From positions 1,502,001-1,566,000 of the forward strand of contig NC_088340.1 of the NCBI RefSeq assembly GCF_036884655.1: a DNA stretch of 64,000 nt, written 5' to 3'. This document shows positions 12,307-25,270 of the stretch, piece after piece. The notes beneath the pieces were generated by a model. The model did no database searches, was not told the DNA's origin, and saw only the letters and a list, made by a program, of their open reading frames with translations. The DNA is from Musa acuminata AAA Group (taxonomy: Eukaryota > Streptophyta > Magnoliopsida > Zingiberales > Musaceae). Both the position numbers and the translations under genes were made by a program. The number at the start of each line of letters is the position of its first letter. The first letter of the stretch is position 1.

Positions 12307-15300
12307 CTTGCTGCAGATTGGACAGGATTCACTTCTCTCCAACCATTCATATATACAGCTAAGGTGGTAAATGTGAGTGCACTTCAAAGGAATCCTTGGA
12401 TTTTCATATGTGTACTCTGCAAAAAAAAAAAAATAAAACAAGGACAACAAGAAGTGAAATCCGGGTGGAGCCTAATAATTTGTCAGTTTTGGTGGTAAAT
12501 GTGAGTGCACTTCAAAGTAATTCTTGGATTTTTCATATGTGTACTCTGCAAAAAAAAATATAAACCAAGCACAACAAGAAGTGAAATCCAAGTGAAGCCT
12601 AATAATTTGTCAATTTTGGTATTTGGACAGTTCGATGGCTGAAAATGAAACTCATGATTGTTTTCTTTCCTTTTAACACAATCTGCTGAACCTTACAATA
12701 TAATCATCATAAATCTGTTGAATTAAGCAATACTATACAAGGAGAATATAATCAGTTGAAGCTCAAAAGTGAAAAAAGAAGCTGGCCATGTACAAGTAGA
12801 CTAAAAAAGACAGTCCAGTGTGCGAAGCTACTGCTAATGCAAGGTATGGGAAGGAACAATGCATGTAGCCTCACCTGTACAAGTAGAGAATGATAAGGAT
12901 GAAGATTATAATATCTTACTTCCTGCAAGAACTTGATTGTTCTTGCTCAATTGCAAATCCAAATTTGTCTATGAAAATATAATCTAATTGTACCTATGAT
13001 CAACTTCCAATTTGCAGCACTAATATATGCAAAATTTATGTGACCAGCTGGTCCTAAGCAATATAAATTCGTAGGGCCTTATCGATAAGAAATAGAAGAT
13101 CTCAAGAACTCATGACAAAATAGCTAAACAGTCATTAATATATCTATACATTTCCATTCAACGTACCCTCAAGGCATATTGGACACACATCTTCATCCTC
13201 AGATTCTGAATGCAGATATGTTATTCCAGTTGTCATTTCTGATAATGGCTGCTTCGATGAACTCTCCGGAGATGACATCATGGATCCTCCTTCATACTTG
13301 GATTCATTTAAATTCTCCATTAATTCTGTGTTCATATGAAAATCATATCTGAGTAATTGGGATTTTTCATGAAGAGGTATCGGACCCCTGGCACGCCGTA
13401 ACACAAATCCATCATTTTGGCACTGTGAGTGAGAGCATCCAGGATCGGTATGTGACAATGGCCTTGGAGAAGAAAGATCTGTATCATTTCTGGTATCGGT
13501 TTGCACCGATGATGTAGAAGCTAGAGTGGTAGTCCCCTGCTCATCTGAAGGAGAAATATGTTCAATCTGCCGGAATCGTGGATGACGCTGCATAAAATAC
13601 ATATGTAAGTTACAGATTAATTTACCAAACAAATTGGCCATCAGTATAATCTCTCCCTTGATTAATACTAGGCAGATAATCTTCACATCAATTTGTTCAA
13701 ACAAGAAAAGTAGTAACTTCAACCAGAGGTGATGTTACTGAAAATTGGGAGTGATATCAAGAAATGTTGCACTAATTTCTAATATTTCCTAGTCAAAAAG
13801 CACAATGTAACAAAGAAAAGTCTCTTAAAAAAGAAACACTATTAAAACATAAGCCAGTAAATGAGCTCCAGATGAGAAATTGGTTGAGCACATCTTCAAA
13901 ATGAACATGTTCACTCTCACAGTGACTGTACAGTGGTGGAGAATTTTCGTATTGTTATTGGATAATAGATTCTAGTTAGTCATATTGATTAGTAAGAGCC
14001 TGAATAATTAAACTGCTACCACGCTGATCAAGATATGTAGTGAGGTTTTTGTTTGATCATAAAGCTGGATTTGGCTAAAAGTAGGAGACCAAGAGAGCTC
14101 AATGCTCGAAACTATTAAACATTGTTCAGATCCAAGGACATTACTTTCAACTGAGGAAAGACCAAAGTCAATTCTGTAGAATTTTACCAATGCATCTATC
14201 AGAATTTGGTATCAGTTAAATAACATACAAGAAGTTGAGTTACATTGGTCCAACACAATTAAGCCAGTCACTCCTAACTTCCTGCTTCCAACCTAAACCC
14301 CATGATTTGGGTCAAACATACGCAACCTGCATGATCGAATTCAACTAATCTTATAAAAAACAACACATTTCACCAGAACTCAGAATCTAGGAACATAAAC
14401 TCATGGCAAACAAACATATGCGTAGAACTCAATTTGCGAGTGCTATTTTTAGCAATAGTTGAGATTGATTAGAATTTTATTGATTGCTTAACAAGAAAGC
14501 CTGACTTGAATTTACAAGTCAGTATTCAGTTTCCAGATTAGATAATCTAACCTAGGACCAAAAATTTCCATGTCAAGATTGGCCAGATCGATAATGATAA
14601 GCCCGATTTCTCAGAACCAAGCAATCCCGACTGCAGAATTAGCCAAACTGGTCAAACCCACATGATTTCTAGGCTTCATGCTCCTTTAAGTTTCAGAGTC
14701 ACAGACCAACAACGACGAGACGAGAAGTGGAGATAGATGGTAAGGAGGACAAGTAGAATAGAGGATGCAAGGGAAAGGAGAAAGGGAGGCACCAAATTAT
14801 CGACTATGCAATCTATCCAAATTCACATAACCTTGATGATGCTTTGCGATGATGTATGGTGTTGGTATATAAAAATATTATTTACTAAGCTCACTTTAAG
14901 CCCATGATCTATCTTTTTCGTCATACTTATCACATTAAATTATAGATTTTTATAGATGAAGCATATAACCCTGGAAAATCCCTATGCATAAGTTAATCAA
15001 ATTATCTTTTTCATAATAGGCCCCTGAGGACATAGAATGTCAAGAAAGTGCAAATAGATAAAGATTAGGCCACCGTGTGCATCTTCAAGTTTTACCGGTA
15101 AAGAAATCATAGTTCAGATACCTAATTATGACTTTTTTTTGCAGCCAAATGGTTTATTTACATAGTTTTCAATTAGTCGAAGAAGTTCATAAAAACAATT
15201 TTTTGTGTGAAACAGGCAGTGTAATTTTTCATGAGAAGAAGACATGAGCAAGAGAGCAAAAAAGTCATTCTTTTCTCACTCCCAAAGAAGTTATTCTGAA

Positions 15301-15391
15301 GGAATTACATGAAACTTACCTTACTTTCAAGGAGATGAGTCAAGAATTCGAAACAGCTAAATCTCCAAGGAGCATGTTCACGCTCTTCCAT
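12307..15391 (-). CDS. RING-H2 E3 ubiquitin-protein ligase, At3g02290/RHB1A-like
   Basis: Coding exons in order: 15391-15320, 13587-13167, 12416-12307. They join in phase to give 201 codons. A final short exon carrying the stop is not resolved. The middle exon holds a Ser/Thr-rich region and a conserved HSESEDEDVCPICLE block. The last resolved exon completes the C3H2C3 RING: EEYTYENPR, KCTHIYHLSCIYEW, then LERSESCPIC. This matches the plant At3g02290-like family of about 230 aa, in which the RING recruits E2-ubiquitin; substrates are unknown. The family usually starts with MGAVCCC (possible lipidation). That N-terminus is not visible here, so the first Met at 15391 is a guess and a further 5' exon may exist. 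Sequence around 15870-16080 looks like a spliced 5' UTR exon. A partial copy of the RING exon lies in the intron. Confidence 0.8.
12363..12618. repeat. 128-bp imperfect tandem duplication covering part of the RING exon and its acceptor
   Basis: Unit 1 (12363-12490) contains the 5' part of the RING exon plus the adjoining intron. Unit 2 (12491-12618) repeats it in the same orientation with several substitutions and indels. Both begin GGTGGTAAATGTGAGTGCAC. In unit 2 the exon copy has one extra A and is therefore out of frame, and it lacks the second half of the RING and the donor. Confidence 0.9.
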
Positions 15392-17840
15392 GTTATCCTT
15401 CCAACGACCGAACAGCCCACCAATCCTTCCTCCTCTGTGTAATCTTCAAGAATTCTGCGCTTAAATTTACTACCTTGTGGAATCTAACAAACAAAGATGG
15501 TTCCTTTATCAGCATTAAAGTTCAACAAAATCTTAGAAAAAGAGATAACTTCTGCTCGGACGCATTTCAAACTCCAATCTTCGCAAGATAAACTTACTAC
15601 GAAAATGAGCTATTAACTTCAACTTCTGCCAAAAGAAAAAAATCAAACAGACGAGAAAAATAACCAGTAACAAAGAAATCCAAAGGATGTGCTTCGAAAT
15701 TTCATCCGCGTGAATGCAACCAACGATAGACCACCAAAGAGACTGATTCGAGCGCAACGCAAACAAGTCCTTATAAATTCTTTGATTGCCAATCAATCCC
15801 ACCAAAAAGGAAAAATAAAGTTAACGTTTTTATTTCCTTCCCGATACTTTCTTTCCTTCCTATGCTCACTACAAGAAAAACCGCACCTTTGAATCGTAAT
15901 TGCAAAAAGAAAGGACTGCAGAATCTCCGACGGCGTCAATCAAGAATCCCATAGAAGAAAAGAGCCAAATCAGAGATGAAATAAGAGAGATTACAGGTAG
16001 AACGCGGCGCGAGTCCAGAAACCGAGTCGTTCTAGGAGAGAGGTTCTCGAACTGAGCCAAAGCTCTCTCCCTTCTGTCTCTCCTATGGGAAGAAATGGGC
16101 GACGAGAGATGGGTGTATTGGACAGCAATTTAAATATAATTTCAATAGACTTTAATATATATATATATATATAGTTTAAATGGTAAAAACCATTTAATTC
16201 ATGATTGAATTCGGGCTTTGTTGGTGATTCATATTTAATTAAGCATATTTGATTTAAAATAATAATTATTACTAATATGAGAATTTATATTGAAATAGAT
16301 GATGAGTTCGATTTGGATTGGATTCATTAGGAAAGTTATGGTATTGGAAAAACCTATTTTGGATAGAGAGATGGAGCACTATTTAGATTCCTATAATTTG
16401 ATATATTGTCACAATTTTTTTTTATTATTTTATTTAATGTGAAATCTATAAGGAACATTGTTTGGTATGGTGTGTTTACATGTGACTAATACACATAACT
16501 TCGCATATATAACTATCTACACATTAATCCTTTTTTTTTTTTTTCACTTTCGAGACATTCGATAATGTATTTAAGTTCATATTTAAAAATTATTTATCTT
16601 ATTTAATATAATTAAAATTTATTTTTTTAAATCTTGAGCGTTGAGACATCCGATCGATCGATTAGTTAATGTATTTTTGCCCGAATGATAATTCTATAAT
16701 ATAAATCAATATTTGAGCATTCTGTATCTTATTTAATGTAATTAAAATTTATTTTTATACAAAAAATCTTTAAAGTAACCTAATTGGTGGATGATGTGAT
16801 GTTTGAGATGAACTATATTTTTTATAGTAAAAGAGAATTCCTATTGAACATATATCTATTGTATATGTGTGTATATTTATAAATATTGGGACCAACATGT
16901 GGTTTCTAAACTTTCAAAGTATATATAGATAATTTGAATTTACTAAATATATTAATAAAATAAAATATTATAAATATATGAAATAAAATGACTGATTTTC
17001 ATTAAAAAAAATTCTCTTTTTAGAGATGATGCCCCCTTTTTCAATTTCCAATTTAGTGCTCCTATTTTTTCTCGAATATCCTAAATACTATTTTTCCCTT
17101 TCAATAAAACAATTCATATTCGCGTTCGATTTGCATAGTAGTATGGTTCAATCTATTTTCTAAGTTAAATCGATTATATTGGTATACCCTATTTAACCTT
17201 CTTCCTTTTTCCTCTTCTCCTCTCGAATCAATGACTATAAGGTAGATCGTCATATTTATTTTATATTTTAAGAAATAATATGTTGAACTCAATAAATAAA
17301 ATTATATGTATATTCCTATAAAGAGTGATTTAAGAATTATCTAAAATCACATGCTATCTTCGAGAATATTTTTTTTATTTTAAAAATTATCTTATATGTT
17401 TATTAATATTGTATGTAACAAAAAAAAAATCATAAGAATTATCTTATTAACCTTTTATAGTGTTCTCAACATAGTTAACTATTGAAACCAAGATATTCTT
17501 TTTTGACACTATTATTTTGACGTTGATGTAATAATTATTTATATATAATATTTATATTTGTAAGGATGAGTTTTTGAGGATTTTAGAAATTTTAAAAAAA
17601 TATATACATACAATTTACACACTTTATTGATTATTATGAAGGATTGATGGTACAAAAGATATGGAAATTTTCCTTCTCTCCTCCTACACACCATTAATCA
17701 TTCATCCATAGTTACATCTACAATGGAAATGGAAATGGAAATGGAAATCTCATATTTTGATTTCAAAAAGGGAAAAATAAATAAATAAATAAATATATAT
17801 ATATATATATATTTTGGGGGTCTTTTTGTAGGAAAAAAGG
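15392..17840. other. 5' region of the RING gene and AT-rich intergenic spacer between divergent genes
   Basis: Sequence to about 16090 is GC-richer and probably holds noncoding 5' exon(s) of the reverse-strand RING gene. From 16100 to 17840 it is AT-rich with short (AT)n tracts and a fuzzy direct repeat: TTATTTAATRTAATTAAAAT near 16600 and again near 16730. No gene is recognised. Confidence 0.5.
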
Positions 17841-18404
17841 CCCAATTGGAAGAATACCTGCAAATATGTGGCGCGCACCGGCGGTTGGGTTTGCGCGGGG
17901 TTGGGATCGGTTCGGCGCGGGCTCGCGAACCGAACATGACAACGCTTTCGCTTACTAATTCGAGCGTAAACCATTCGAAATCCAACGCAGCGGCGATGGG
18001 GTCTCACCAGCTTTCCTCGCCATTTCTTACCATACCGCACCACACGACAGCCGAGGGAGATCTCCCCACCCACACACCCCTTTCTCTCGCCTATTTATGC
18101 ATCCCTCCATCCTCCCTCTTTCTTCGCATAGGAGGCTGATAGGATAGATTAATGGATATGTTTTTGATGTAGGAAAGGCCACGTTCGTTCGTCTTCGCTC
18201 CTTCCATTCCCTTTTTATTATTATTATTATTATTTTTAATTTTTGTTTGTATGTTTGTCGATCGAAAGGAAAAAGAGAGAGGAAGAGGAAGATAAGAGTT
18301 TGTTGTTGTTGTTGTTGTTGTTGTTTCTCTGATGCCGCCTCGCAGATCTTAGAATCGCCCCGATTGCTCTTCTCGTCTTCGCTCCCGGCGCACGCTTCGG
18401 ATCG
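17841..18404 (+). promoter_or_regulatory. Promoter and 5' UTR exon of the two-RRM protein gene
   Basis: A GC-rich block (17870-18050) precedes a TATA-like CTATTTATGC at about 18090. Transcribed-looking leader follows to a consensus donor, CGGATCG/GTGAGA, at 18404/18405. A small GC-rich inverted repeat (CGGTTCG...CGAACCG, 17908-17932) lies in the promoter. A (TTG)n microsatellite occupies about 18297-18325 in the leader. Confidence 0.55.
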
Positions 18405-18878
18405 GTGAGACCCTCCGTAGGTGCCGTCTTACTTGTGATTTCTGATTTGGTTTTGCTTTGGCCCCATTTGAAGGGCCGCGAATCCCGTTGATTTTGCCCG
18501 ATTTTATCTTCCTGGTCTCGATTGTGGTGTCGGATTCCTTTTTCGGTTTGTCCGATTCGGTTGAGCATCGAATCGCGTGCTCCTGTGATGGCTTTCTTAT
18601 TCCCATCGGATCTACGTCATTTCTGATCGCCCGAGCTATCAAACATTTTGGAGGACTCAAAAAGGAATGTTCGAGTTGTTCTCTGAAGTCAATCATAACT
18701 ATTTGCATCGATTCTTCAAAATTGATTTCTTTTCTTTTCCATCATTCATTCCGTTTGATTGGTAAAGCGTGATTTTTTTTTTTTTGTCTGGGGGGTTGTA
18801 TCTGTCTTGAATTGTTGGAATTCGGCTTCATCTGATTATGATTGTGGCAACGGGAAGTCAAGGATGCTTAATTTGCAG
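18405..18878 (+). other. Intron in the 5' UTR of the two-RRM gene
   Basis: The donor GTGAGA at 18405 and acceptor TTTGCAG ending at 18878 leave only eight bases before the ATG at 18887. The T-rich content is typical of plant leader introns. Splicing is inferred. Confidence 0.6.
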
Positions 18879-18886
18879 AAAACAGA

Positions 18887-21800
18887 ATGCGGTCGGATCT
18901 TGGAAAGCTGTTCGTCGGTGGGATTTCCTGGGACACCAACGAGGAGCGCCTGCGGGAGTACTTCAGGAACTACGGAGAGGTGGTGGAGGCCGTGATCATG
19001 AAGGACCGGACCACTGGCCGCGCTCGCGGTTTCGGATTCGTTGTGTTCTCAGACCCGACCGTCGCCGAGCAGGTTGTCATGGAAAAGCATGTGATCGATG
19101 GACGGATGGTAAATGTCCAGCCTTTTCTCTTCTGCTCTCTGAACATGCTTTAAAATCTTTACGCTCAGCATTGCAAATTATAACTCGTGATTTTGATTCT
19201 GGACAATGTTGATGGCATTTAGTTTTAGACAATTCTCGATGATCGGCAATTCGTTCATGAAACTGTTATATCGAATCGATCAATTGCTCAGGTTGAGGCG
19301 AAGAAAGCTGTTCCCAAGGACGACCAACAGATCCTCTATAGAAACAACAGCAACGTGCATGCTTCTCCTGGTAACGGCCGCACTAAGAAGATTTTTGTGG
19401 GAGGCCTGCCATCCACCATTACAGAGGGTGACTTCAAGAAGTACTTTGATCAGTTTGGGACAGTCACTGATGTTGTGGTGATGTATGATCACAACACCCG
19501 TAGGCCCAGGGGATTTGGTTTCATCACCTACGACTCAGAGGATGCTGTGGATAAGGTGCTATTTAAAAGCTTCCATGAGCTGAATGGCAAGATGGTAGAG
19601 GTCAAGAGAGCTGTTCCCAGAGAACTCTCCCCAGGGCCTAACATGCGCTCCCCTATTGGCGGATATAACTCCGGTCTGAATAGAGTGAACAGCTTTCTGA
19701 ATGGATATACTCAGGGATACAATCCAAGCTTGATTGGTGGCTACGGAATGAGGACGGATAGTCGATTAGGACTTTCTAGTAGTGCAAGGAATGGTTTCTC
19801 TTCATTTGGTCCTGGCTTTGGAATGAAGATGAATTTTGAACCTAGTATGATACCAAACCTTGGAGGGAATTCAAGTTTTAGCAACAATATTGGATATGGG
19901 GGTGGTTTAAGCCCATATTACACTGGGAACTCCACTAGATACACTAGTCCTAATGGTTATGGTGGGAGTAGTACAAATACTAGCTCTGATTTCAGCTCAA
20001 TGGTTCGGAATGCTTGGGGTGGTAGAGGTCTTAGCTATACTATGAATAATGCAAGTTACAATGACTATATGGCCTTTGGGAATGGTAGCCTTGGCGGCTT
20101 TGCCAATAGGACTTCGAACTGGGGAAGTGCTCCTCCTATCTCAGCTCGGGCTGGGGAAAGCACTTCCAGTTATGTTAGTGGGAATCTCAGTTATGGAGAT
20201 GATGATAGTGATTTCGATCTTGGTGCTGGCAATTTTGGGAGAGAAGGTGGTACTATATCTGCTAAAACTTCCTTTGCTGCATCAACTGGTGAATTTGAAG
20301 GAAATTATGCGGAGCTGTACGGTGGCAGTTCAGTTTATGGTGATCCTACTTGGCGATCATCATCTTCAGAACTTGAGGGTACTGGTCCATTTGAATATGG
20401 GCTTGGTAATATGCCTTCAGATATCATAGGCAAGGGCTCTGCTGATTATGCGGGCAATTATAATGTTACCAATAGACAACCAAATAGAGGTAAGCAGTTT
20501 CTTTAACTTTATCCAAATATAGATTATATATGTCTTCTTGTTAGCCTTGAAGAAGAAAATTACAGGCATGAGCATGCATGTAAGTATGAAACCTGAATAA
20601 GCTACTTTTAGATGCCAATATGAATGAACATTTTCATGCATCAATCGGATCCATAAATCCACGAATGAATAAACACTTTTATGTATCATTGCATCCATAA
20701 GTCATCTAAGTTTTGTGGTCAACCCTCAAAGTTTCACCTTTTATGCTTTAATCATCCTATAAAATTCCATGTATTGTGTGCATAGACATTCTCTTCATTG
20801 CAATGTTTGAGAAAGATAATGCTTCTTACTTTTTGAGGATGAATATATTTTAAATGTATGCTTATATAATGCACATACCAAACATTACATGCTAAACTTT
20901 TATTGTTTCCGTCATCTTACATACAGAATCAGCATTTTACATCAGTAGTTTTATTCTCACCAACAATCATTACTGAATTCAAATACTGGGCATGGCCCTT
21001 ACTGGGCTGTCAACAAATCCTTCCTTTTATTATGTCAAAGTTATATATGCTCATGACAGACAATTCTGCTAACATTCAAGACCATCTGCTTGGTAGAATA
21101 AGAATTTGAAACATCATTGGCAGCAACCATATCCCCACAGATTTTTTACACAACTAAAGCTCCAAAGTGTTAGAAGGTAATTTGTACTAGTAAATGAAAG
21201 TAGAATGAAATGCAAGAGAGCAATAGGATTTGTCAAAACATGAACATGTATGGGAAAAACTGAAAAATGTCACTCACTACTACAATTAGAAACCTGACTA
21301 TTCTGTCTACAACATGCGCTTCGCCTTGATTGTTTCATCTGCCTCTTGTGTTCAGCAGGGGTGCTTGACCTTGTATGGATTGGGGTGTATGGGCCTGAGT
21401 TTCCTAGTTAAGTTGCAGTGCTTGCACTGTCTGATACTTCCGATTCTTCTGAAGATCTGTTTGATTATCGCCGACCATATTTTTTTTAACCCCACTGACC
21501 ACATTTAGAATAAGCACCAGAAATCATTTATCAGCATTCACAAGAAGTCTTCTATTGGACCTAGTGCATTTCACATGATCATGATGTTGTTCTATTCCTT
21601 GCACAGATGGAGTGCCATAGAGACTTTTAAGTCCATGTTTGAAATTCCTTCATGCCCTTTGAGATCCTGAAATTATGCTTAAATACTCAAAGTTGTGGTT
21701 GTCTAAGGACTTTATCCACTTGAATCTCTTGTTTTGTTTTAGTTACCTCTTAGCTCAGAACAACTTGGTTGCACTTTCCAAAGAAAGGGTCCTGATCATA

Positions 21801-24800
21801 TTTAAAAGCAAACTATGGACTGAAATGCTGCCATAAACTCAATCCTGTATAGAATCTTTTGCATTCTCTCCTCAGTACTAGAAAGGCTAGGGGCAAGATT
21901 GACTAGTCCTTCACATTTTTTTCCTTTGCTATATGGATTTTTTGTTTTAAGCTGATATTGTTGTTCATTATAAGGGAAGCATCTTTCCTTAGAAAACACT
22001 TTCTTGAACACATTGCAGATAAGTGGTTCAGAATCTTCCTCATGCCTCATCTTTTCTTATTTCTAACAATCATACACATTACTTTGAAGTTTGAAGCACA
22101 CAGGAGATACAGTACCTTCTCCTTATCCGAGCTTTCTGCAACCAAGAAAGGTTTAAGCTGCTCCATCAAAGGAGTGTGGAAGAATACCATTTTTAACTTA
22201 ACTTTTCCACTTTGTATCAAGGAAATTCTATCACAATTTGCTATTTTTGGCTTTCATTATTGCAAATGTTATGCCAGCCCAACCATCGGTTGTGTTATCA
22301 TCCTTTGATGAACAACACCTCCTTGATTAGGTGCACCCATACTAAACCCGATAACAATTCAGTTTCAATAAAAATTAGGATTACCTGGTTTCTTTAAGCT
22401 TTTCAAGAAAATGGTGAAGGATGGCAAACAGCAATTATGGTGGTTCCCTGGCTGCAAGATTATAGGAATTTTAACCTACATAATAGTCATCATTAATCAT
22501 TATAAAAGGATTCTCTAAATTTTGTATAGAGAAGGGTCAGTAAGATCTCTAACAAACATGAATGAACCTCACACATCTCAAATGAATGGCTGAACCTCAG
22601 AATTTGGCTCTGTAAATGCTAATATCAGTAAAGTTCTGAAAAATGATGAAACAGTTGAAAAATTATTAATACTTTGCATTAGATATTTGCACTGAACTCT
22701 GTAATTATACTTGAATTTTATCAATTTCATAGTGGTTCAACTTCACTAACTCAGTCTGCTTCAGTCTTGGAGTGTGAAACATATTATCTGAATCATAAAC
22801 AACAAATATTCTAGGTGCCTTACTTCTTAGAAAAAAGAAGAGATGGAGATCTAACAAGAATTACTGTAGTCCACTACGAGAAATTGAAAGCAATTTTTGG
22901 ACTTTGTAAAAGAGACAAAATTCTGCTGGTTTGCAATGGTTTGGATGGTCTTATCTCATTTTTTTATTGCATTGATCTTGAAAATGACAATTAAGGAGCT
23001 TGTGTAACCCTGGACAGAGACCATTAAAGGCTGGGAATGAGAGGTTCACAATATTGGCAACTTTTTCCCAAAAAACAAAAAGGAAAATAAAGAAGAAACT
23101 GATGAAGTTTTGGTAATTCTGTACGTAGTTGTATTAGTCTTAACAGTTTGCTTGATATCAAGTTGAAGACCCTTGTACATAAACACACCCAAAAATCCAC
23201 TCGACCTCACTGTAGATGGATGGACATTTATTTCTTCTCCCACAGATACATGTATCTTTCTCTTTGCTGTATATTTTGAGATCTGAAATTCTCTGACCAT
23301 ATTTAGTTAACCTCTTAATTCATTGTATACAAGAATGACTATAGTGTCCTGGAAGCTTTCTACTCTGGATATGTACCTTACAGATTCCAACATGTCTGGC
23401 CAACTCATATGGTAGTTAAGAACCGTTATGCAAGTTAATATATATGCTAGCTCGTTTGTTATAATATTTTCAACTTTTTCTCTGAGATTCATTTTATACT
23501 TGCACTTTGAAACATTAGAGTTGGGTTGTCAATGCGGAAATATAATTTATGGGACCAAGGTCTGGTCTGACAATCTGCAGGGTGCTTTCAATTATAGAAC
23601 ATGAAACATGAGTTTGCACACAAATTTAAATTTTATTTCAATTTGTTTCATTGTTTTGCTGTTTGCGTTATCTAAGGTCTGCTACACAGAGTATAACGAA
23701 ATAGATACCTAAATTTGCTTAATGAATAAGTTTAGGTGAACAGTTTGAACCCTTCTACCATCAGATGAAGAAACAAAGGCATGAGCTGCATAATCTTCGA
23801 GCTAAACACAAACAGTATATGGACTCTCTGACAAGGCTTTTGAATTTAATTAAGCACATCTTGCTAGTTTCATGTGGTTTCATAGGATGATGATAATTTT
23901 CTTACTATGATACTGTTAAGTGTAAACTAAGTGTACATGCTACCAAAACTTTAGGTTTCAACAGCACAAGATGATTTAGTTGTTTTTGCACCAGTAGCCT
24001 GCACTTCATTTGGCATGGATTCTACAGCCTGCGAGTGCTTGTGTATATATGGAAAGATGAGCATCTCGAACTTTAGACTAGTATTGGCTGTAATAATTGA
24101 ACTACTTCCCTAGTGCATGCAACAGAGGCCTGAAGGTAAGCAACCTAAATGCATCATTAAGTAAATTTATTCTTTTAGTAAACGGTTCGTTAGCACAGAA
24201 TAGAATTTCCGTAATGAAGTACAGTTTCTTAGTTTCTCAAACCAAGGTATATATCCTTTGCATTCTAGGCATTCTTCCTGTAGCTGAGAACATAGCTTCG
24301 CTTAAATCTCAATGAATCCATATGACAATAATCAAGAACCTATGCATTAAAACTCTCAACCTACCCCAATTAGATTCAATTGCTCACCAAATTAGCATCA
24401 TGACAAACCTCATCAAAATGGCTAGTAATCCATATCTTTCTACCTTTTTGTTTATCAAGTCACTTAACCTATATTCTCATTGTGTACTCCAGATGAATTG
24501 TAGGTTTATCCGCACTAGTATCTTCATGCTTGACCTTGCTTCAGAATTTATTTATATTTGTTGGACTTCATGTCTATATTGATGACTGAATACAACTTCA
24601 GAGCATGGACTAACAGTTCATATTGATCGGGATCTTGTTGTTAAGTGTGCTTCTGATGTAGTTCTAACTTCTTCTGAGAAATAATGTTTGGATAAATTTC
24701 CCCCTATGAAGGTTCAGCATTGATGCCATAATAATATATGGGTGGTTTGTGCATCAGATAGTCTGTTCATAAACACTAGGAGGGATAATTTGTTTTGTTT

Positions 24801-25270
24801 CTGCTTCCTGGAAGTTTATCATCATATTTTGGGTTAATTAAATTTGACTTGTTTTGCAAAAAACAACAAATAATAAAGAGTCAACCATCATATGTTTCAC
24901 CATATGATAGCTGTATTTCTTATTCCGTACTGAGGGTATGGATACAGTATCTACTATCTAGATGGAAGAAATCTTCAGTGGTTCATATAGGTGTGCAAGC
25001 AGATATTTTCAAATTTATTTTTGTTCTTCTTCTTATCTTGTCTCTATGATACTTATTCACATTATATTGCCTCTTTCTCATAAAATTCTAATATGTTAAA
25101 GATATATTGGCAGAGAGCTAAAGGTATAGCCTGCATGTTTTTCCAGATATGCACTTACGGGATCAAAGTCTTCCTTCCAAGTTTTGCATGATAGAAATCT
25201 ATTTGATTTCCTTTGTAAAAGATAATTGTTTCCTGATATTTAACTTTTTGTTGCAGGAATTGCTACCTAA
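18887..25270 (+). CDS. Two-RRM RNA-binding protein, hnRNP A/B (Musashi/DAZAP1-like) family
   Basis: Exons: 18887-19108, 19292-20489, 25257-25270, giving 477 aa in closed phase. RRM1 covers residues about 6-80 (RNP2 KLFVGG, RNP1 RGFGFVVF at 47-54). RRM2 covers about 107-185 (RNP2 KIFVGGLP, RNP1 RGFGFITY at 147-154), followed by KRAVPRE. The long C-terminus is Gly/Ser/Asn/Tyr-rich and low in complexity, as in plant hnRNP-like proteins (At5g55550/At4g26650 type). It ends NRQPNRGIAT once the last exon is joined; relatives end NRGIA. Such proteins bind mRNA in nucleus and cytoplasm and act in processing or translation control; the targets here are unknown. The last coding exon is only 14 nt and lies beyond a 4.77 kb intron. 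Without that splice the frame ends GKQFL at 20506, so an intron-retained form would differ by a few residues. Confidence 0.93.
20490..25256 (+). other. 4.77 kb terminal intron of the two-RRM gene
   Basis: The donor G/GTAAGC (20489/20490) and acceptor TTGTTGCAG (ending 25256) bracket AT-rich DNA with no sustained coding frame. Intron-type T-rich tracts are frequent. I see no recognisable transposon ends or RNA gene. Alternative 3' exons or polyadenylation inside it cannot be excluded. Confidence 0.6.

Noticed and set aside
20049..20429. 126-codon open frame rich in Leu/Val/Met
   Set aside because: It is an out-of-frame shadow of the Gly/Ser-rich tail of the two-RRM protein.
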